NCBI GenBank assembly: GCA_039000515.1
Contig: JBCFYV010000001.1
Span: 48,754,032 to 48,818,031, forward strand
Direction: 5' to 3'
From: Timema cristinae
Lineage: Eukaryota > Arthropoda > Insecta > Phasmatodea > Timematidae
Length of the DNA stretch: 64,000 nucleotides
The notes beneath the pieces are model-generated. The model saw nothing but the letters and a program-made list of their open reading frames with translations. It searched no databases and was not told where the DNA came from. Position numbers and translations under genes: made by a program. Within the stretch, counting starts at the first letter, position 1, and each line of letters opens with the position of its first letter. Below, piece by piece: positions 1-12,893 of this stretch.

Positions 1-352
1 ACACGTTTGTAATCAGATCAATATTTTTACAAAAGGAAAATAAGTTTATTTGTATATTGAATAGATTGCAATAAAACCTTGTAATAAAAAATAAGTCTTC
101 CTTTGCACAAAAGTGATGTACAGTATAGGATCTTTGTTTTAACGATGGGGCTAGTAATATTCCGGGGCAAGGTGGCCCAGATATAATAAATATATACGTA
201 CATAATATGTAGTGCTTAAAAATAGCATAATCACGATCATCAACATATCTTAAACAGTGGTGGATTCCGGAGGGGGCGATAGGGTTGATCTCCCTCCCCC
301 CCCCCCCCGGAAAGAAAAAATATCGAAAATATTGAAAATAATATCTTACTTT

Positions 353-918
353 AATTTTGTAAAGAATGACGCTACCATTTCCCTTGCCAAACTCCTTCAT
401 AACCTAACATCAAAATAAGAGTTTGGGAAATATCTTGAATAGGAATTTGTCACAATTTAAATCACAAATCTTCTCTGAAAGTTTCCTAGATTCGGCTGAT
501 GTGCCCAGCATACTTCTAGCTGGAATAAATTTCATGTGAGGGAAACATTTCTTTACAGCGCAAAAATTAGTACATTTTTAACTTCAAATTATAATAATCT
601 TAGTTTTGCCTGGAATACTGATACATTGTTAGCTAATTTTTGTAAAGAATAACGCTACCATTTCCCTTGCCCAAACTCCTTCATAACCTAACATCAAAAT
701 AAGAGTTTGGGAAATATCTTGAATAGGAATTTGTCACAATTTAAATCACAAATCTTCTCAGAAAGTTTCCTGGATTCGGCTGATGTGCCCAGCATACTTC
801 TAGCTGGAATAAATTTCATGTGAGGGAAACATTTCTTTACAGCGCAGAAATTAGTACATTTTTAACTTCAAATTATAATAATCTTAGTTTTGCCTGGAAT
901 ACTGATACATTGTTTGCT
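353..918. repeat. 283-bp tandem duplication
   Basis: Two adjacent copies of about 283 bp are nearly identical; TGTAAAGAAT begins at 358 and again at 641. The minus strand of each copy holds a short coding-like stretch containing CFPHMKFIPARSMLGTSAES. A further minus-strand open stretch of about 70 residues (873-1085) abuts copy 2. This could be a duplicated exon or part of a mobile-element gene. I do not recognise the protein. Confidence 0.8.
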
Positions 919-1782
919 AAATCTGAGATGTAATTATTTTTCTCTTGATTTCCTCTGAAAGTTTTCAAAACCTTGCCTCTGCTGCAGTAAACACGGTCAC
1001 CATATTTGGCCTCGGTTTCCATTGAGGAATCCTTTGAATTGTCGGTGATTGAGTCCTCTGATTTAATGAAGTTCTCTGTTTGCACTAATGTCCGTATCAG
1101 ATTTCTTTAGCCCAGATATTTTACAACCAAATTTTAGTGGTGTAAGCCTATAATGCAGTGATATGCAATAAGTGTGTTGGCGTGGCAAAGTTATCACATA
1201 TGCTTTGTGAGGAGAGACACTATTCCATTGTTTGCTCTAATCATTGTAGACAAATTTATACAAATACCTTTTTGATGCCTTGCAGCCTTGATCTGTCCAT
1301 CCATGGAGTACAGAAAGACGAGTTATTAATAAATTTAGAATTCTTACGTCACACCTGGAGCAAATATGCTCATTTGAACGGTTGATGTTATGTCAGAGAA
1401 CTCATATATGGCTAGTGAAAAAATAGATGCCAATTTTTTGAAATTTTCAAAAATTTCGATGCAATAATACGTGCAATATCTGTGACACTGCGTTACATAG
1501 ATATTCAATCAAGACATATTTACTCAAACTTCTTCACGCAATTAACACAAGGTTTCTACGATACGGCTATCAAACAATTATTAACAAAGTCCCCATAAAT
1601 AAACGGACTCGATGTCATAGCTGCTGTTGAAGTATCGGTAGACTTACTAAGCATAAACTTTAAATGCTTTCGTCCCTTAATAAAACTTTTAATCATATTT
1701 CGCTGACAACCTAGTCTAAGTAATATGAGAATATGCTAGGAATTTATTTTGCAAATTTCATTTAGTTGGTTGGCCGCAATAA
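919..1782. other. Unassigned stretch before the YqaJ-like pseudogene
   Basis: Only short open stretches occur here (873-1085 minus, 1158-1385 plus) and neither matches a family I know. It could hold the worn upstream part of the YqaJ-type gene that follows, but I see no motif that proves it. Confidence 0.3.
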
Positions 1783-2944
1783 ATGGCATGGCGGACCATG
1801 GGTTGTGCACCACTGTCTTATCTTATCCGTGAGAAAAGGGTTCATTTTTGCCTTAATATGTCCTACTCTTCTAGAAGTCATGCTGCTGTAGTTTCTTACA
1901 ATACTAAAACTCCTCTATATAAAATACACAAAGTAATGTACCAAGCTAGTCCCGGGAAGTTTACTAAGAAGATGGAGATGTGAAGACTTCGTCAAATTGA
2001 AAGAACAAGAAGTCTGCCTGCAAAAGTGAAGAAAAAGAACCCATTTAGATCTAGGTTGTCTAATAATGACAAAGACTATGGGCCTTGTGCTCAGAAGCCT
2101 GATATGGTTACGGAAAAATTTGATAGAGAGAAAATTAGATTTATTGCTACTTTACCAAGCACATCAGAGCAACGTGAGGAGCTTGAAAGAGGGACACTTC
2201 TCCAAAGAAATAGTGGTCGATGGAAAGAAGTACGGCGAAAGCTGCTCACTGCCTCTAACTTTGGACCCGTTTGTCGAAGACTTCCTCACACATCTTGTGA
2301 AAAGGCTGTTCAAGGTATGCTCTATGATGATTTTGACACAAATGCAATGCTGTACAGTAGAGATGATGAGAAGAATGGTATATTGGCTCTTGAAAATAAA
2401 ATGAATATTAAAGTTGAGCCTTGTGGGCTCTTTGTTGATCCGGAATTATCTTACTTGGGAGCAACTCCCGATGGTCTAATAGGATCTGACACCATTATTG
2501 AAGTGAAGTGTCCCCCCTCAGCAAGGAACATGACACCAGAAGAAGCTGTTTTAAAAAGAAAGTTTACTTTTTGAAACATAAGCAAGGACAAAAGAGAAAT
2601 TACGCGCATTAACAAAAACACACTACTATCAAGTGAAAGGCCAACTTCACGTGACCAGGAGAAGTTATTGCCTCTTTGTTTTATGGAAAAATGTGGGTAT
2701 AAAGGTCGAGAAGATTTTCAGAGACGATGCATTTTGGGCTAGCCACATGGAGAAAAAACTGAGCCAGTTCTATCTAGATTGTCTCCTGCCAGAGCTTGTA
2801 GATCCAAGACGCAGACGATCCATGCCGATTAGAAATCCACCTTTCATAACAAAGGCTATTGAAGACAAACAAAAGGCTGACAAATGTAAGGCAATGGCCC
2901 TTGAGAATTCCAATTCAAAACCTAAAGTGAGGCGAAAGCTTTAG
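1783..2944 (+). pseudogene. YqaJ-type viral recombinase / lambda-exonuclease-like nuclease, broken
   Basis: One reading frame runs from the ATG at 1783 through an in-frame TGA (1981-1983) to a second TGA (2572-2574). After at least one frameshift, homology-like sequence resumes at about 2620 and ends at 2944. The nuclease core is visible: RWKEVRRKLLTASNFG, then GATPDGLIG and IIEVKCP, which fit the D...E-x-K metal site of PD-(D/E)XK nucleases. YYQVKGQLHVT, the Q-x-Q-like segment of the YqaJ family, follows. The upstream frame resembles the segment that precedes YqaJ domains in many arthropod proteins. The family digests DNA 5-prime to 3-prime in viruses, and arthropod genomes carry many mobile-element-linked copies. 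Two stops and a frameshift make this a dead copy. The true 5-prime end was not found. Confidence 0.7.
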
Positions 2945-5570
2945 TTATTAGGCTTCCAAACGCAAATATAGAGCTCAACTCCCCTTACCTCAATTTTGAC
3001 TTGTTTTTTAATTGTTTCGTGATTATGTGCTAAAAACAAAAATATATAATCTCTAAAATTATGAATAGTTATAAAATTAAAATTGTAGACTGTGTTTGTT
3101 GAAAAGTTACCTAAACTCAAATGTCTTGTATTCTATGGTGATTGTGATTGTTTTATAGAGTTCTATATAAGGGTGTGTCAAATAAATTGCTATTTGCTTC
3201 CCATAAAATTATATAAAACAATTTTTTTAACTAATTAATAAAATAATCACAACATTTCTAAGTGGTCAAATGCGGGTAAATGATTGTTTCGGAGCGTATA
3301 TTGACATTTCGAAAAACTTTTATCCAACTATGTTTCTAAATTTCATATAATAACTATAGTATGAAGAGAAATATGTTGAATATATTAATGCGAATGTGTT
3401 CAATTCATTATTTTATAAAATTACTGGTGAATGTATAGAATCACCAAAAGTAAAAGTAATTTACCAGTAATTTTTTTAATGTACCTATCCACTTTGGTGA
3501 AAGTATGAAACATCAACGGTATTTTCTACATCTACCATTGATTTTATAAAACATATAAGTTATGCTGAATATATTATAAAACATAACTCAAAACTAATCA
3601 AACTTTACTTAGCTTACTAACATTAACCAGTGACTGATGGTAATTTTATAAAATCACCGGTGACTTTATAAAATTTTCAACGATTGAAATAGTGTTTTTG
3701 TAGATTCACCCAATGTAAAAAATACGAAAAGTAGCAACAGATGAATAAAGGCATCTGATTGGCTGAGCGTTTGAGTCACTCAGTACACAAGCCAGCTCGT
3801 TAATTATATTCTCAAAGATAATGGAAGATAATCTTAGTTGTTAAAAATTAGGTAATATGCTAGAATTTGGAAGAATAAATAAACCTTAAAAATACACACC
3901 TATACAATCAACATTGTTACTCTACTTATTAAAAATAAACGGTACGGACGACGGTGCACCGCACAGTCTTTCTCCATCTCTCATATTAAAATGGACTGAT
4001 TTACTAAAAACTTGTAATAGTTGTGAAACGAAATAATAGATTCCCCATATTTTTACAGAAACACTCCACCAAAGGTCATAAAGGAAATAATATACACTGC
4101 TAGCTATTTAATTCCTTACTCCATGGCAATAGATTATTCAGAACACTTGCAGAAATGTAATAAAAGGGGAACATCTTTGTCCACCAAAGAGCATAATAAA
4201 TTTCATATTTAAAAGATCTCCAAATTTATGTTTTTATATTTGCTTATATCTCAGAAACTATTGGTTTTTTGAAATATGTTTCGAATAAAATATTTGTTAT
4301 TTTTAACAGTACAAAAAAAATACAGTTCTAAGTATTTTCGTATCTCAAATAGTAGCGGAGAAATGATCAAAATTGGAAATTAACCCTTATGTAAAGTAAC
4401 CTTAAAGTCACTTTCATAGGAAATGGAAAATTGCCATTTTGTTTGTAATATTAAACAATACGTAAATAAAAACATTAAACAAAACATTTGGCTCTTCACT
4501 AAATATTAAAATAAAATAAACATATGTTTGTAATAATTTTCAAAACAATTAGGAGTTTTAACTTTTATTTATTTATATTTTATCTCTAGAAAAAAATTAT
4601 TTCAATAAATTTATTTTGTGTAAGTGAACTTATCTAAAACTATGCAAACTAATATAAACATCCTAGGCCAAACCTAAATACACTTTAATTGACTTGTACC
4701 AATTAGAATAAAACTCTGGTAGTCCGAGATTCCGGATAATCTGATTAGGGGGCCATTTATTGGCATTCCTTTACCCATTTCTTGAGTTAGCCACAAAAAA
4801 AAGTGCCCCATTAAACTTGGCAAACAATTACTATTTCAATGTTCGACGACTATTCAGATATTAAATTAATGTTGAGGAACCAAAAAATTACATTTTAGAA
4901 TTAATTTCATTTCTGTCACTAATGCTTTTCCAACTACAAACTTCTTAGCTAGTTTAGTCGCAATTTTACAATTACCGAGACATTTTAAAACTTCCAGTTT
5001 TTTTTCCATAGACGTGTCCACAGAAGGGCAAAGGTAGGCCCCCCTTTTGTTCTTTCAAATATTATGTTCAATGAGGCAGGCACGCACGCACACACACACA
5101 CAGCTGTAAGAAATCATTGCTTCGTGTGAGAAGGATGCATATAATTCTTATTACAATTTAAAAATAGCTCTAAATAACTTCCAGAGTCTTATGATTTGAT
5201 CGCTCTTAATAAAATATAAAGATATGGAAAAAAAAATCCAGGAATGGACTACTCTGAATAGCTTCCATAAAGAAAAGCTATATTTAAATATATTCTTATA
5301 AAAAACTTTGGGTCAGTGGCGGTGGAATCGACGGGTAAGGGGGGGCACTGCCCATGGGACGAATTAGCCCCCCATGGAAAGAAGTTTCTCTCTCCTAGAT
5401 ACATTTCACACACTTCGACAGTATTGAATATTAAACTAAAAGATTGCCTTAAATAGAACTCAAAATGATTTCTATGTGCATTAAATTTTCAAAAATTAAC
5501 TGGAGAAGACCACACCCTATAGCTTCTAGAATAATGTAACTGTAAGAAAAAAATCAGTTTAGAAGCGCTC
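2945..5570. other. AT-rich intergenic DNA
   Basis: No gene is seen. A short hairpin lies near 3412-3472, with arms built on AAATTACTGGT and ACCAGTAATTT. Related TTTTATAAAATCACCGGTGA-like motifs recur near 3640-3680 and may be worn MITE ends. A dispersed repeat at 4230-4450 is listed separately. A short CA/CG dinucleotide run lies at about 5083-5102. Confidence 0.5.
4230..4450 (+). repeat. Dispersed low-GC repeat, copy 1
   Basis: This segment contains ATATCTCAGAAACTATTGG, TCTCAAATAGTAGCGGAG and CCTTAAAGTCACTTTCA. It matches the reverse complement of 26040-26200 in the same order. This type of 'get-up-in-all-frames' AT-rich repeat is common in insect genomes. No termini or target duplication could be fixed. 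Confidence 0.5.
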
Positions 5571-5574
5571 TTAA

Positions 5575-5937
5575 GGTGAGGTAGAAGGGATAGCAAGTGT
5601 TTTTACAGTTTTTATAGAATTGAAAGTTTTTGGCCAAAATAAATCAAATATTTCTCCAGTAGCAACATAGAGTTTAGTATTCTGCACATGCTAATATCGA
5701 CAGATCTTGAATATCTGTCAAGAGTGTCCTGGAATTTTGTCAAAACTTTTGAAATAAAGAGAAAAAGTTTTGACAAAATTCCAGGACACTCTTGACAGAT
5801 ATTCAAGATCTGTAGATATTAGCAGTGCAGAAAACTAAACTCTATGTTGCTACTGGAGAAATATTTGATTTATTTTGGCCAAAAACTTTTAATTCTATAA
5901 AAACTGTAAAATTACTCGCGCACCCTTCTGCCTCACC
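5575..5937. mobile_element. Foldback MITE, piggyBac-type TTAA target site
   Basis: The element is almost wholly palindromic: two arms of about 175-180 bp (5575-5753 and 5766-5937) surround a loop of roughly 12 bp. The termini are GGTGAGGTAGAAGGG at the left and, on the other strand, GGTGAGGCAGAAGGG at the right. TTAA lies directly outside each end (5571-5574 and 5938-5941), the target duplication of piggyBac-like transposases. It has no coding capacity; the short minus-strand ORF at 5612-5806 is a by-product of the palindrome. The arms differ at few sites, so it is fairly young. Confidence 0.85.
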
Positions 5938-5941
5938 TTAA

Positions 5942-6545
5942 TAGCTTCTAGGGTCATCTAAATAAATAAATCGAGGCAAGGGCCACTCAAGATAAGTTTA
6001 AAATGGTTGTAATTTTGAAGAATTTTCTTGCTATAAATACTACTAATGGATTTTGAAAGCCTTTAATTTTTAAAAATTGGCCAGTGGAAGATCACTTCAA
6101 ACATCTGTTAGAGGCATCTACTTAATTTTCGGTAATTAATATAAAAATATTGTTAGATATAGGACTCTTGAAAAAGCTACATAGTAAATTAGTAAATACA
6201 GCATTTGACAAGTACAATCCAGCTCTTGGAAGCGTCCATCCCTTAGACATATTGATAGTCATTGCAAAAGCAACTTTATTTTAACTCACATTAAAAAAAA
6301 CATGTGTTTTAACGTAAACTGAGTATGCTATGACAGAAGTCGCAAAAAAAAAATCCTATCCACTAAGACCTTATTCATCGCTGTAGGCTGTGTGTAAGTT
6401 GAGAAAAAGGAATGTTGACAACAGAAATAAATATACGATAACATTAAATATTATCAAATAAATAATATTTATTGAGTATAGAAAAACATGAATATGATTA
6501 CGATCAAACATTCTATAACAATCTTGCCAAAACAACCAAACAACC
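5942..6545. other. Intergenic DNA, nothing recognised
   Basis: AT-rich sequence without coding signal, RNA gene or clear repeat. Confidence 0.5.
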
Positions 6546-6546
6546 T

Positions 6547-6800
6547 GCTTTGGTATCCGCATGGTCTAAACTTTAAGGCATCGCTCTTGAAATAAACTGG
6601 ACTGCCGCAGACGCAGAACTTGGGTTCGCATTTTGGCTGGTTGTACTGAGGGTGGTATTTCATAAACACTTTTTCACTCTCCCTTCACGCAAATGTGAGT
6701 CCACTTCCTCTAAATTGAACCATTCCTATCCCTAACTAGTTAGCACATTTAATACACATGCATGTATACCTAAAGGGTAGTAAGGTGTGATGATAAACAA
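6547..6800 (+). mobile_element. SINE family 1 copy, diverged
   Basis: A tRNA-like head (CATGGTCTAAACTTTAAGGC ... TTGGGTTCGCATTTT) is followed by the family body with TCACGCAAATGTGAGTCCAC and CCTCTAAATTGAAC, and then by a tail ending in AAAGGGTAGTAAGGTG. Order and spacing match the better-kept copy at 58978-59235. Confidence 0.7.
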
Positions 6801-9705
6801 ATAAAATAAAACAAACAACCAAACAGAATGTATGATTCCACTAAAATAAAGAACACAACACAACACTAATAGCTAAAATAGATCACCTTTGCTTTTTCAA
6901 GAAAAAGCCTACATCAGTTTACATTCCTGACTGTTATCAGTAGTGTAATTCAATGGTGCTCAGCAAAGCTGGGCCTATCGTAAGTTTTTTTTTTGCGATA
7001 TCAGCATCTTTCACTAATTTAAATCATTTCTATAATAGAGTAAGGGTGAGAAGGGTTTAAAGTGAAGGTGCACTAGCAATTGAATGAAAATATGGAAAAA
7101 ATTTATTTTATAAATTACGACCACAGTATTTTTTATTTGAATATTTTTTATCGTACATTTTATGAACACACTGATTTTTCTACAAACTAAACTAAGTCTA
7201 GAGCAAAAACATCACCCAGTTCTCCAGCCGATAATAACTAACCAATGATATACTTTCAATCATGCCTGGATTAGAACCCGTGATCCCTTGGTCAGTAGGC
7301 ACACGCGTTACCTACCGGCTGTTCTAAAGTGTACAACTTCCCTAAAATAAATTTGACTGAAATTCAAATCTTAACTTGATTACCAATGAATACAAGATGT
7401 AATGAAGACTTGAAGACTGTTCCAGATTTTTAAAAAAAGCGTTATCCTTTGTAATAAATTACTATGTCATGGGAAAATATATTTAAAAATATTTAACATT
7501 GTCTAGCCTTTTAATCTAGGAAACTAAAATTGTTTTTGCTATTATATGAATGTAAAATTGAATACACTTTGTATATGTACTATAAATTAGTGTTTGGACG
7601 AGATGTGGTGGCATTGTCCTAGTCTAGAGTACAGTTTTCAACGTTACCTACCAATTCAACTGTCTAAAATCACTCCAGATCATGCGGATCTGAAGTCGTG
7701 ACATATGCTCTACCACTTCAAAATGCCACAACGTGTCAAGGGAAAGGGGCCTTCTAACCAATATATATATATTTATTTATATAATTAAATTTGAACGATT
7801 TTTGTAATCTAACATAATTAACCCTTGTTAACTCAAAATATATTTTAAAAAAATCATTAGTCGACTGTTTCATGTTTTGCTAAAAGTTTTTTAAGAGGTT
7901 TTACAATTTTAATTTTTTTTTTTTTTACTTCGTGTAAAACATGTCAATTTCAGACTTTAAAAGCGTTTTTACTATTACTTCAACGGCCATAAAATTATTG
8001 GTTTTCCCGCACGATTGAAACAAGACTTGTGACGTTAAATAGATGGTGCATCGTTACACGGGGGCATAGGGGCCTAATGTAGATTCTAACACTTTCATCA
8101 AAATAAAGTCTCAATCATTTTTTTCTCTAGGTTATATTACTTTTACTAGATGGATTAGTGAATGGTATAAAATATAGTATTTTTATTTTCTGAAAATAGA
8201 TATGTTCGTTTATGAACTACAAAATGGCAACTTTACTTAGGTGGTAGAAAAAGGACCACGCTTGGGCCGAGACCTTTGGTTAAACAAAGACGACCAGTCC
8301 AGCCAGCGCCTGTAAGAACCCGAAAGAGCAAACGAAGAGTACAATGCCGTTTTACTATTCTTTTCTTTCTTTAAACTGCTGTCCTCCCCAAGATAATTAC
8401 ACATCCCTTCTGTGTGCTCGTGAGTGTTGTCTCTTGAAGAAAGAATGACAGAGTAAAAGAGGACTAGGCGATTGTCAGTTCACCGAGTATTTCCTCTCTA
8501 TACTGGATGACTTGTCTCTGACGTATTCATCTAAGCTCCACCTCCCTCGCACACGCACGGGCTGCGCAACTTCAGACCTGGCATTGAGCTTTCAGATAAT
8601 ATCCTCTTAATTGAGAAAAGAATACTCTTATTGTCACAGCTATTGTCTGGTGTCTAGGAACTATTTATTACATTATATGATAGGTATATTTTTTTAGGGG
8701 TTTGTATTATTCACAAGTGCTCCATGAGTTTATACAAAAATATACTATATAAGATTTGAATAAAGAAAATAAGGATCTTAATTTTAACTTTTTTTTTAGT
8801 TAGTTCAAATATGTGACATAAATATTAAAGACAAAATACAAAAAAGGGCTGGTGCTCTCTTGATTTTTCTTTTGAACACTCACATATTCATATATTCAAA
8901 CTTCTCTAAGTTTAAAGGTAAAAATTTGAATTCAAATTGGTTCTTTACTAAACATTTATTTGAAAACATTATAAAATATTAAAATAAGTGGACGCAAAAT
9001 TTATCAGTGGTTTTGACGTTCATTTCAAAATTTAATTTGTCTTCTCAAGTTAAAAGGGCCTTTAATATTTCTTTAAAATTTATTTTCAATTACATCATTA
9101 CTTTAAAATTTCACTAAAACTGATAGCCACTCCTTACTTTGATTTGAAAGGCATCCATACCAACTGGCGCCAAGAAATTGGTTTTTACCTATGTGATTTT
9201 CCCTCCTCTCTCCAGGTACATCCTCCTATTTTGTTCCATATGAGTGATAGATAATTCACGCTAATGTTATTGATTAATACCATTTAATTAAAAATATAAT
9301 AATAGCAATGGCTGTGAGGACTAAGGCAGTTCTATCGACAAGTGGTGAATTAGCCATAAAATGTGGCGAACTTGAGTTTACCAGCTCTCACAGTGAAATA
9401 AACATTTTCATGACGGTGTGGTGTGGTGTGGTAACATTGCTTGCATACCAATGAAAGCGTCATCTCTGGCATCAGACATAATTTCGTCAAATTTCATACT
9501 AAACTGTCTTACATTTTAAATCCAAACCGTTTTCATCATTCGGGTGTGAGTCAGTTGTATCCTAGTTGTCCAGGTGTATATATCTTTAATAAACCTATTC
9601 AAACCATTAGTGTTGGCTTAAATATCCGATTGAATAACAACATTTCCCAATTTCTTACATGGTGTTTTGAATTTCATTTCTCACAACTGTGTTACATTGA
9701 AAAAT
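6801..9705. other. Intergenic DNA
   Basis: No gene is seen. A tRNA-like remnant on the minus strand near 7262-7322 carries GGGTTCTAATCC, a box-B-like match, and is probably a worn SINE head. Poly-T and AT-rich tracts are common. GC rises slightly at 8260-8600 without an ORF. Confidence 0.45.
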
Positions 9706-9709
9706 AATA

Positions 9710-9960
9710 TGTTGCCCGCCTCTGGCTTAAGGCGCTGCTCTCGCAGTAGACTGGACCGCCAATGATAGAGGGACTGGGGTTTGAATTCGAGTCCTGAGTT
9801 CTTGGGTTGGGGGGGGGGAGTTATTTCCTGAATGGTTTTACATTCTCCTTCCACGCAAAAGCAGGTGCACCTCTATTAAATTCAACCTTCCTCATCCTTA
9901 ACACATTAATGTAATTAATAAATACACGTACAAGCCAAAAGGGTAGTGAGACGAGACAAC
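9710..9960 (+). mobile_element. SINE family 1 copy
   Basis: The head has GGCTTAAGGCGCTGCTCTCG and box-B-like GGTTTGAATTCGAG. The body has CTCCTTCCACGCAAAAGCAG, and the tail ends AAAAGGGTAGTGAGACGAGA. A G-run lies between head and body at about 9810. It is diverged from the 58978 copy but collinear with it. Confidence 0.7.
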
Positions 9961-9964
9961 AAAC

Positions 9965-11699
9965 AGAATAAGATAATTTAAACTTTTCCCAAATGTATCC
10001 CGAATTGTTAATGACTATTTGTTGCGAAGGTTGAGAAAAATGACACATTAAAGCGACGTGACATATGGGACACCATGCATGCACATAGATACAGGTGTGA
10101 AAGCCGGTTATGGTAATATGTGAGGCCATGCGGTACCTCCTACACCACGGCGGAACTAGCATTACACGGATACAGTCCGGTCCAGACCCCTGATATGATC
10201 GGTTCACTGTTACATATTCATAGCGCACCCCTATGCGGACACCTGCTGCTTGGATTCACAGGTCCGTGCGTCGGGGATCCCTCTTAGCTCAGTCACTGAC
10301 TAGAGCGTCTAATTGACTGAGCTTCGGTTTACAGAAACGATAGAAAATAGGTCGGCCATGAGCCTGGGTTTAATCTCTCCTACTAAGCAATAGACTAGCA
10401 GTGTGAAGTGTGCTTGGATTAGTGTTAGGATAGGTCGAAAGAAGTACGTCAAAGTATCGACAGCTTGACTTTTATTTAATTGTAGAACAAGGTTAGTGGT
10501 AAGAATGGTATTTGAAAGGTGGTGGATCCACCTAGTGTGGACATATAATGGTAAAACCACCCACAATGCATCCTACTTGGACCTTTCCTTTTCAAATACC
10601 GCTACATTTCCTTAAAATATATCAAACTCTTCAAGTTTGCTCAAGTTGGATAGTACAATCTTTAATAGCTAGTATAGGACTACAGGTCCTAGAGTGTTTT
10701 AGTAGGAGAATGCTAGTTAGTGACGGATTTATTTTTGTTGTTGAAATCAATAAAATAGTGAGGGCTTCAGTAAATACGTTTGGTTCGATTTTCCACATAT
10801 AGCCATATCAAAAATAATTAAATATTTTCCTTAAAATAATAATAATATTTGGGCGTATTAAAGCTACGTCACGAGTTCCTTCTTGGGAGTTGTTCACAAG
10901 GCGTACTGATGTACTAACCCGGCGCCGACTAGTGTGGCGCTTCATTTAGGGATGTTTGTAAATGTTTTCTCAAGTTAAAGGAAAAACAGAAAGTGATGGG
11001 TGGTAAGACACAACAATTACAAGCTAATCTAACCTAACCTAAACAAGTCTAACCTAATATAAGGAAAGATTATTGATGGGGCCAAATTCATATCCACCTG
11101 CAAATCTATTATCTGTTATAGTCCTCTAAGTCCGTGATCGTGCGTGGCCTAGCCATCTACGAATGCTATGAAATGCTACGAGAAATGTTTATATTATCTT
11201 AAACGTTTTCTTCTGCCAAAATCACCAATAGTTGGAGTTATATGATTGTTCCTCTACCTATGTCCCGATCTTCCAAGAGAGATGAAATTATGACCGCACT
11301 TCTAGCCCCTGTGTAGTAAACACAGAAATAGACCCAGGAGACCATAATAAGGAAATAAGATTCAAAAATCACTTAACGGTGGAATGGCATCGGACAAAAG
11401 AATCGTCGGCCCTGTTGGGGTCGGTATGGGGTGATATCGTCCATCATAAGATTTCCCAATAGTCGTCAAGGAACTGCCGGAGTTATGAGCGCGTTGCGGG
11501 GGACGACGGACGGTCTGGTGAAGTGAGGCTGGCCGGATACTTGACTGAGGTTCACTCAGGAGGATGTAAGGAGCTATAACTGTTGGGGGTTATGACACAC
11601 AAGCACACCGAGTACAGTTTCACTTTTTCTTCAGAGGCTATGATTTTTTATTGGCTGTTCATGTTGTCCCGCGTCTTACTACCCATACGGACTATTTGA
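9965..11699. other. Intergenic DNA
   Basis: No gene is recognised. CTAACCTAACCTAAACAAG near 11028-11050 contains a few CCTAA units, the arthropod telomere motif, but the run is too short to mean more than chance. A GC-richer block at 11400-11640 has no reading frame or repeat that I can name. Confidence 0.4.
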
Positions 11700-11970
11700 A
11701 TTTAAATACGCCTCTGGTGGCTTAGTTGGCTAACGCGCTTGTCGTGTTGAGCTCGACTGCCGAGTACGGGGAGATCGAGGTTCGAATATCAGTCGGGTGA
11801 ACTGGAAGGGGTTTTTCCTAAATGTTTTCCACTCTCCCTCCACGCAAATGCGGGTTCACTTCCTCTAATTCAACCTTCCCAATTCCTAATCCATTAGCGT
11901 AATTAGTACTTAAAGCGTATACACCGAACGGGTAGTAAGATGCGGTGCTAATATTATTATTATTATTATT
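11700..11970 (+). mobile_element. SINE family 1, near full length
   Basis: The head carries box A (TGGCTTAGTTGGCTAACGCG) and box B (GGTTCGAATATC), the internal Pol III promoter of tRNA-derived SINEs. The body has CTCCACGCAAATGCGGGTTC and CCTAATCCATTAGCG. The tail GAACGGGTAGTAAGATGCGG runs into an ATT microsatellite (11951-11970). Its head resembles a tRNA with a long variable arm. Confidence 0.85.
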
Positions 11971-12014
11971 TGAATTTAAATACGCAAATTTGATAGGGAC
12001 GAGGAATGTAGAAT

Positions 12015-12165
12015 TGAGAGGAGATTAACTCGCATTTGCGAGAAGGAAGAGTGAGAATCAATTTGGTAAAGCGCTTTCAATACATCTAGCCAGGATTCTA
12101 ACCCCAACCTTCCACTCAGCAGCAATCCAGACTATAAGATGTTGACGTTTAGTACACGTGCCTAC
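12015..12165 (-). mobile_element. SINE family 1 fragment
   Basis: On the minus strand it carries a tRNA-like head with GGTTAGAATCC and the start of the body with CTTCTCGCAAATGCGAG. The tail is missing or worn beyond recognition. Confidence 0.55.
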
Positions 12166-12169
12166 CAAT

Positions 12170-12893
12170 AATAATTTTTGTTTTTGCTTTAACTCATCAC
12201 ACCTTTACTTATAATTTTCTAATTTATTTATATTTTTCAATCCTTTTGAACACAACTTCCACCGATGGCGTTAATAAATCTTTAGATGAGGAATAGACTC
12301 GTATGCTGAAATATTATTTAATAAAATAGACAAGCCTTAGTTTGGGCTTTGTAGTGACGCAGGGCTCTTATCAAAACCAAGGTCGTCTGACATTTCTTTC
12401 TCTAAGCAATCGAATGACCTTGAGCCACAAAATGTAGTTCTGCTTTCTGTTGGTATATTGCTTACATTGAGAGACAGGGGCAGTTTACTATTTTTAATTC
12501 AGTAAAGACCAATATTTTTTAGATTGTCCAACAACAATACTATAATGCATGTTTGCTAACAGAATAATGTATTTGTAATAAAATTGTAAGATATTATACT
12601 ATTAATTGAAATTCACCCCAAAGCTGTTATGTCTCCACCACCCAGCATATATCTAATTTTTTCTCGTTCCTCAAAAGACCTACTCAAAGAATCCAGGAAT
12701 GAAACACATGCAAAGTATTAATTTGGGAAATATTGGTATTTCTTATGTTATTTGTTGAAGGATGTTTATTTTATCATGAAATTACACAATTTATTATAAA
12801 AATATAAATAAAAGATGCGATGAAAAGATAATCTAAACAAACTCATTTCATTATTCTTTAATAGTGATACATTCCGAGTCTGATTTAAAATTT
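12170..12893. other. Intergenic DNA, nothing recognised
   Basis: AT-rich and without coding signal. It leads up to the tRNA gene on the minus strand. Confidence 0.45.

Noticed and set aside
255..310. hAT-like end CAGTGGTGGATTCCGG with G/C runs (also near 5313)
   Set aside because: It resembles hAT MITE termini, but no partner end or 8-bp duplication could be found.
10309..10802. Overlapping ORFs and partial inverted words near 10500-10620
   Set aside because: The inverted similarity is short and patchy, and no target duplication or motif supports an element or gene.
11028..11050. Interstitial telomere repeat (CCTAA)n
   Set aside because: Only three or four loose units, within chance for AT-rich DNA.
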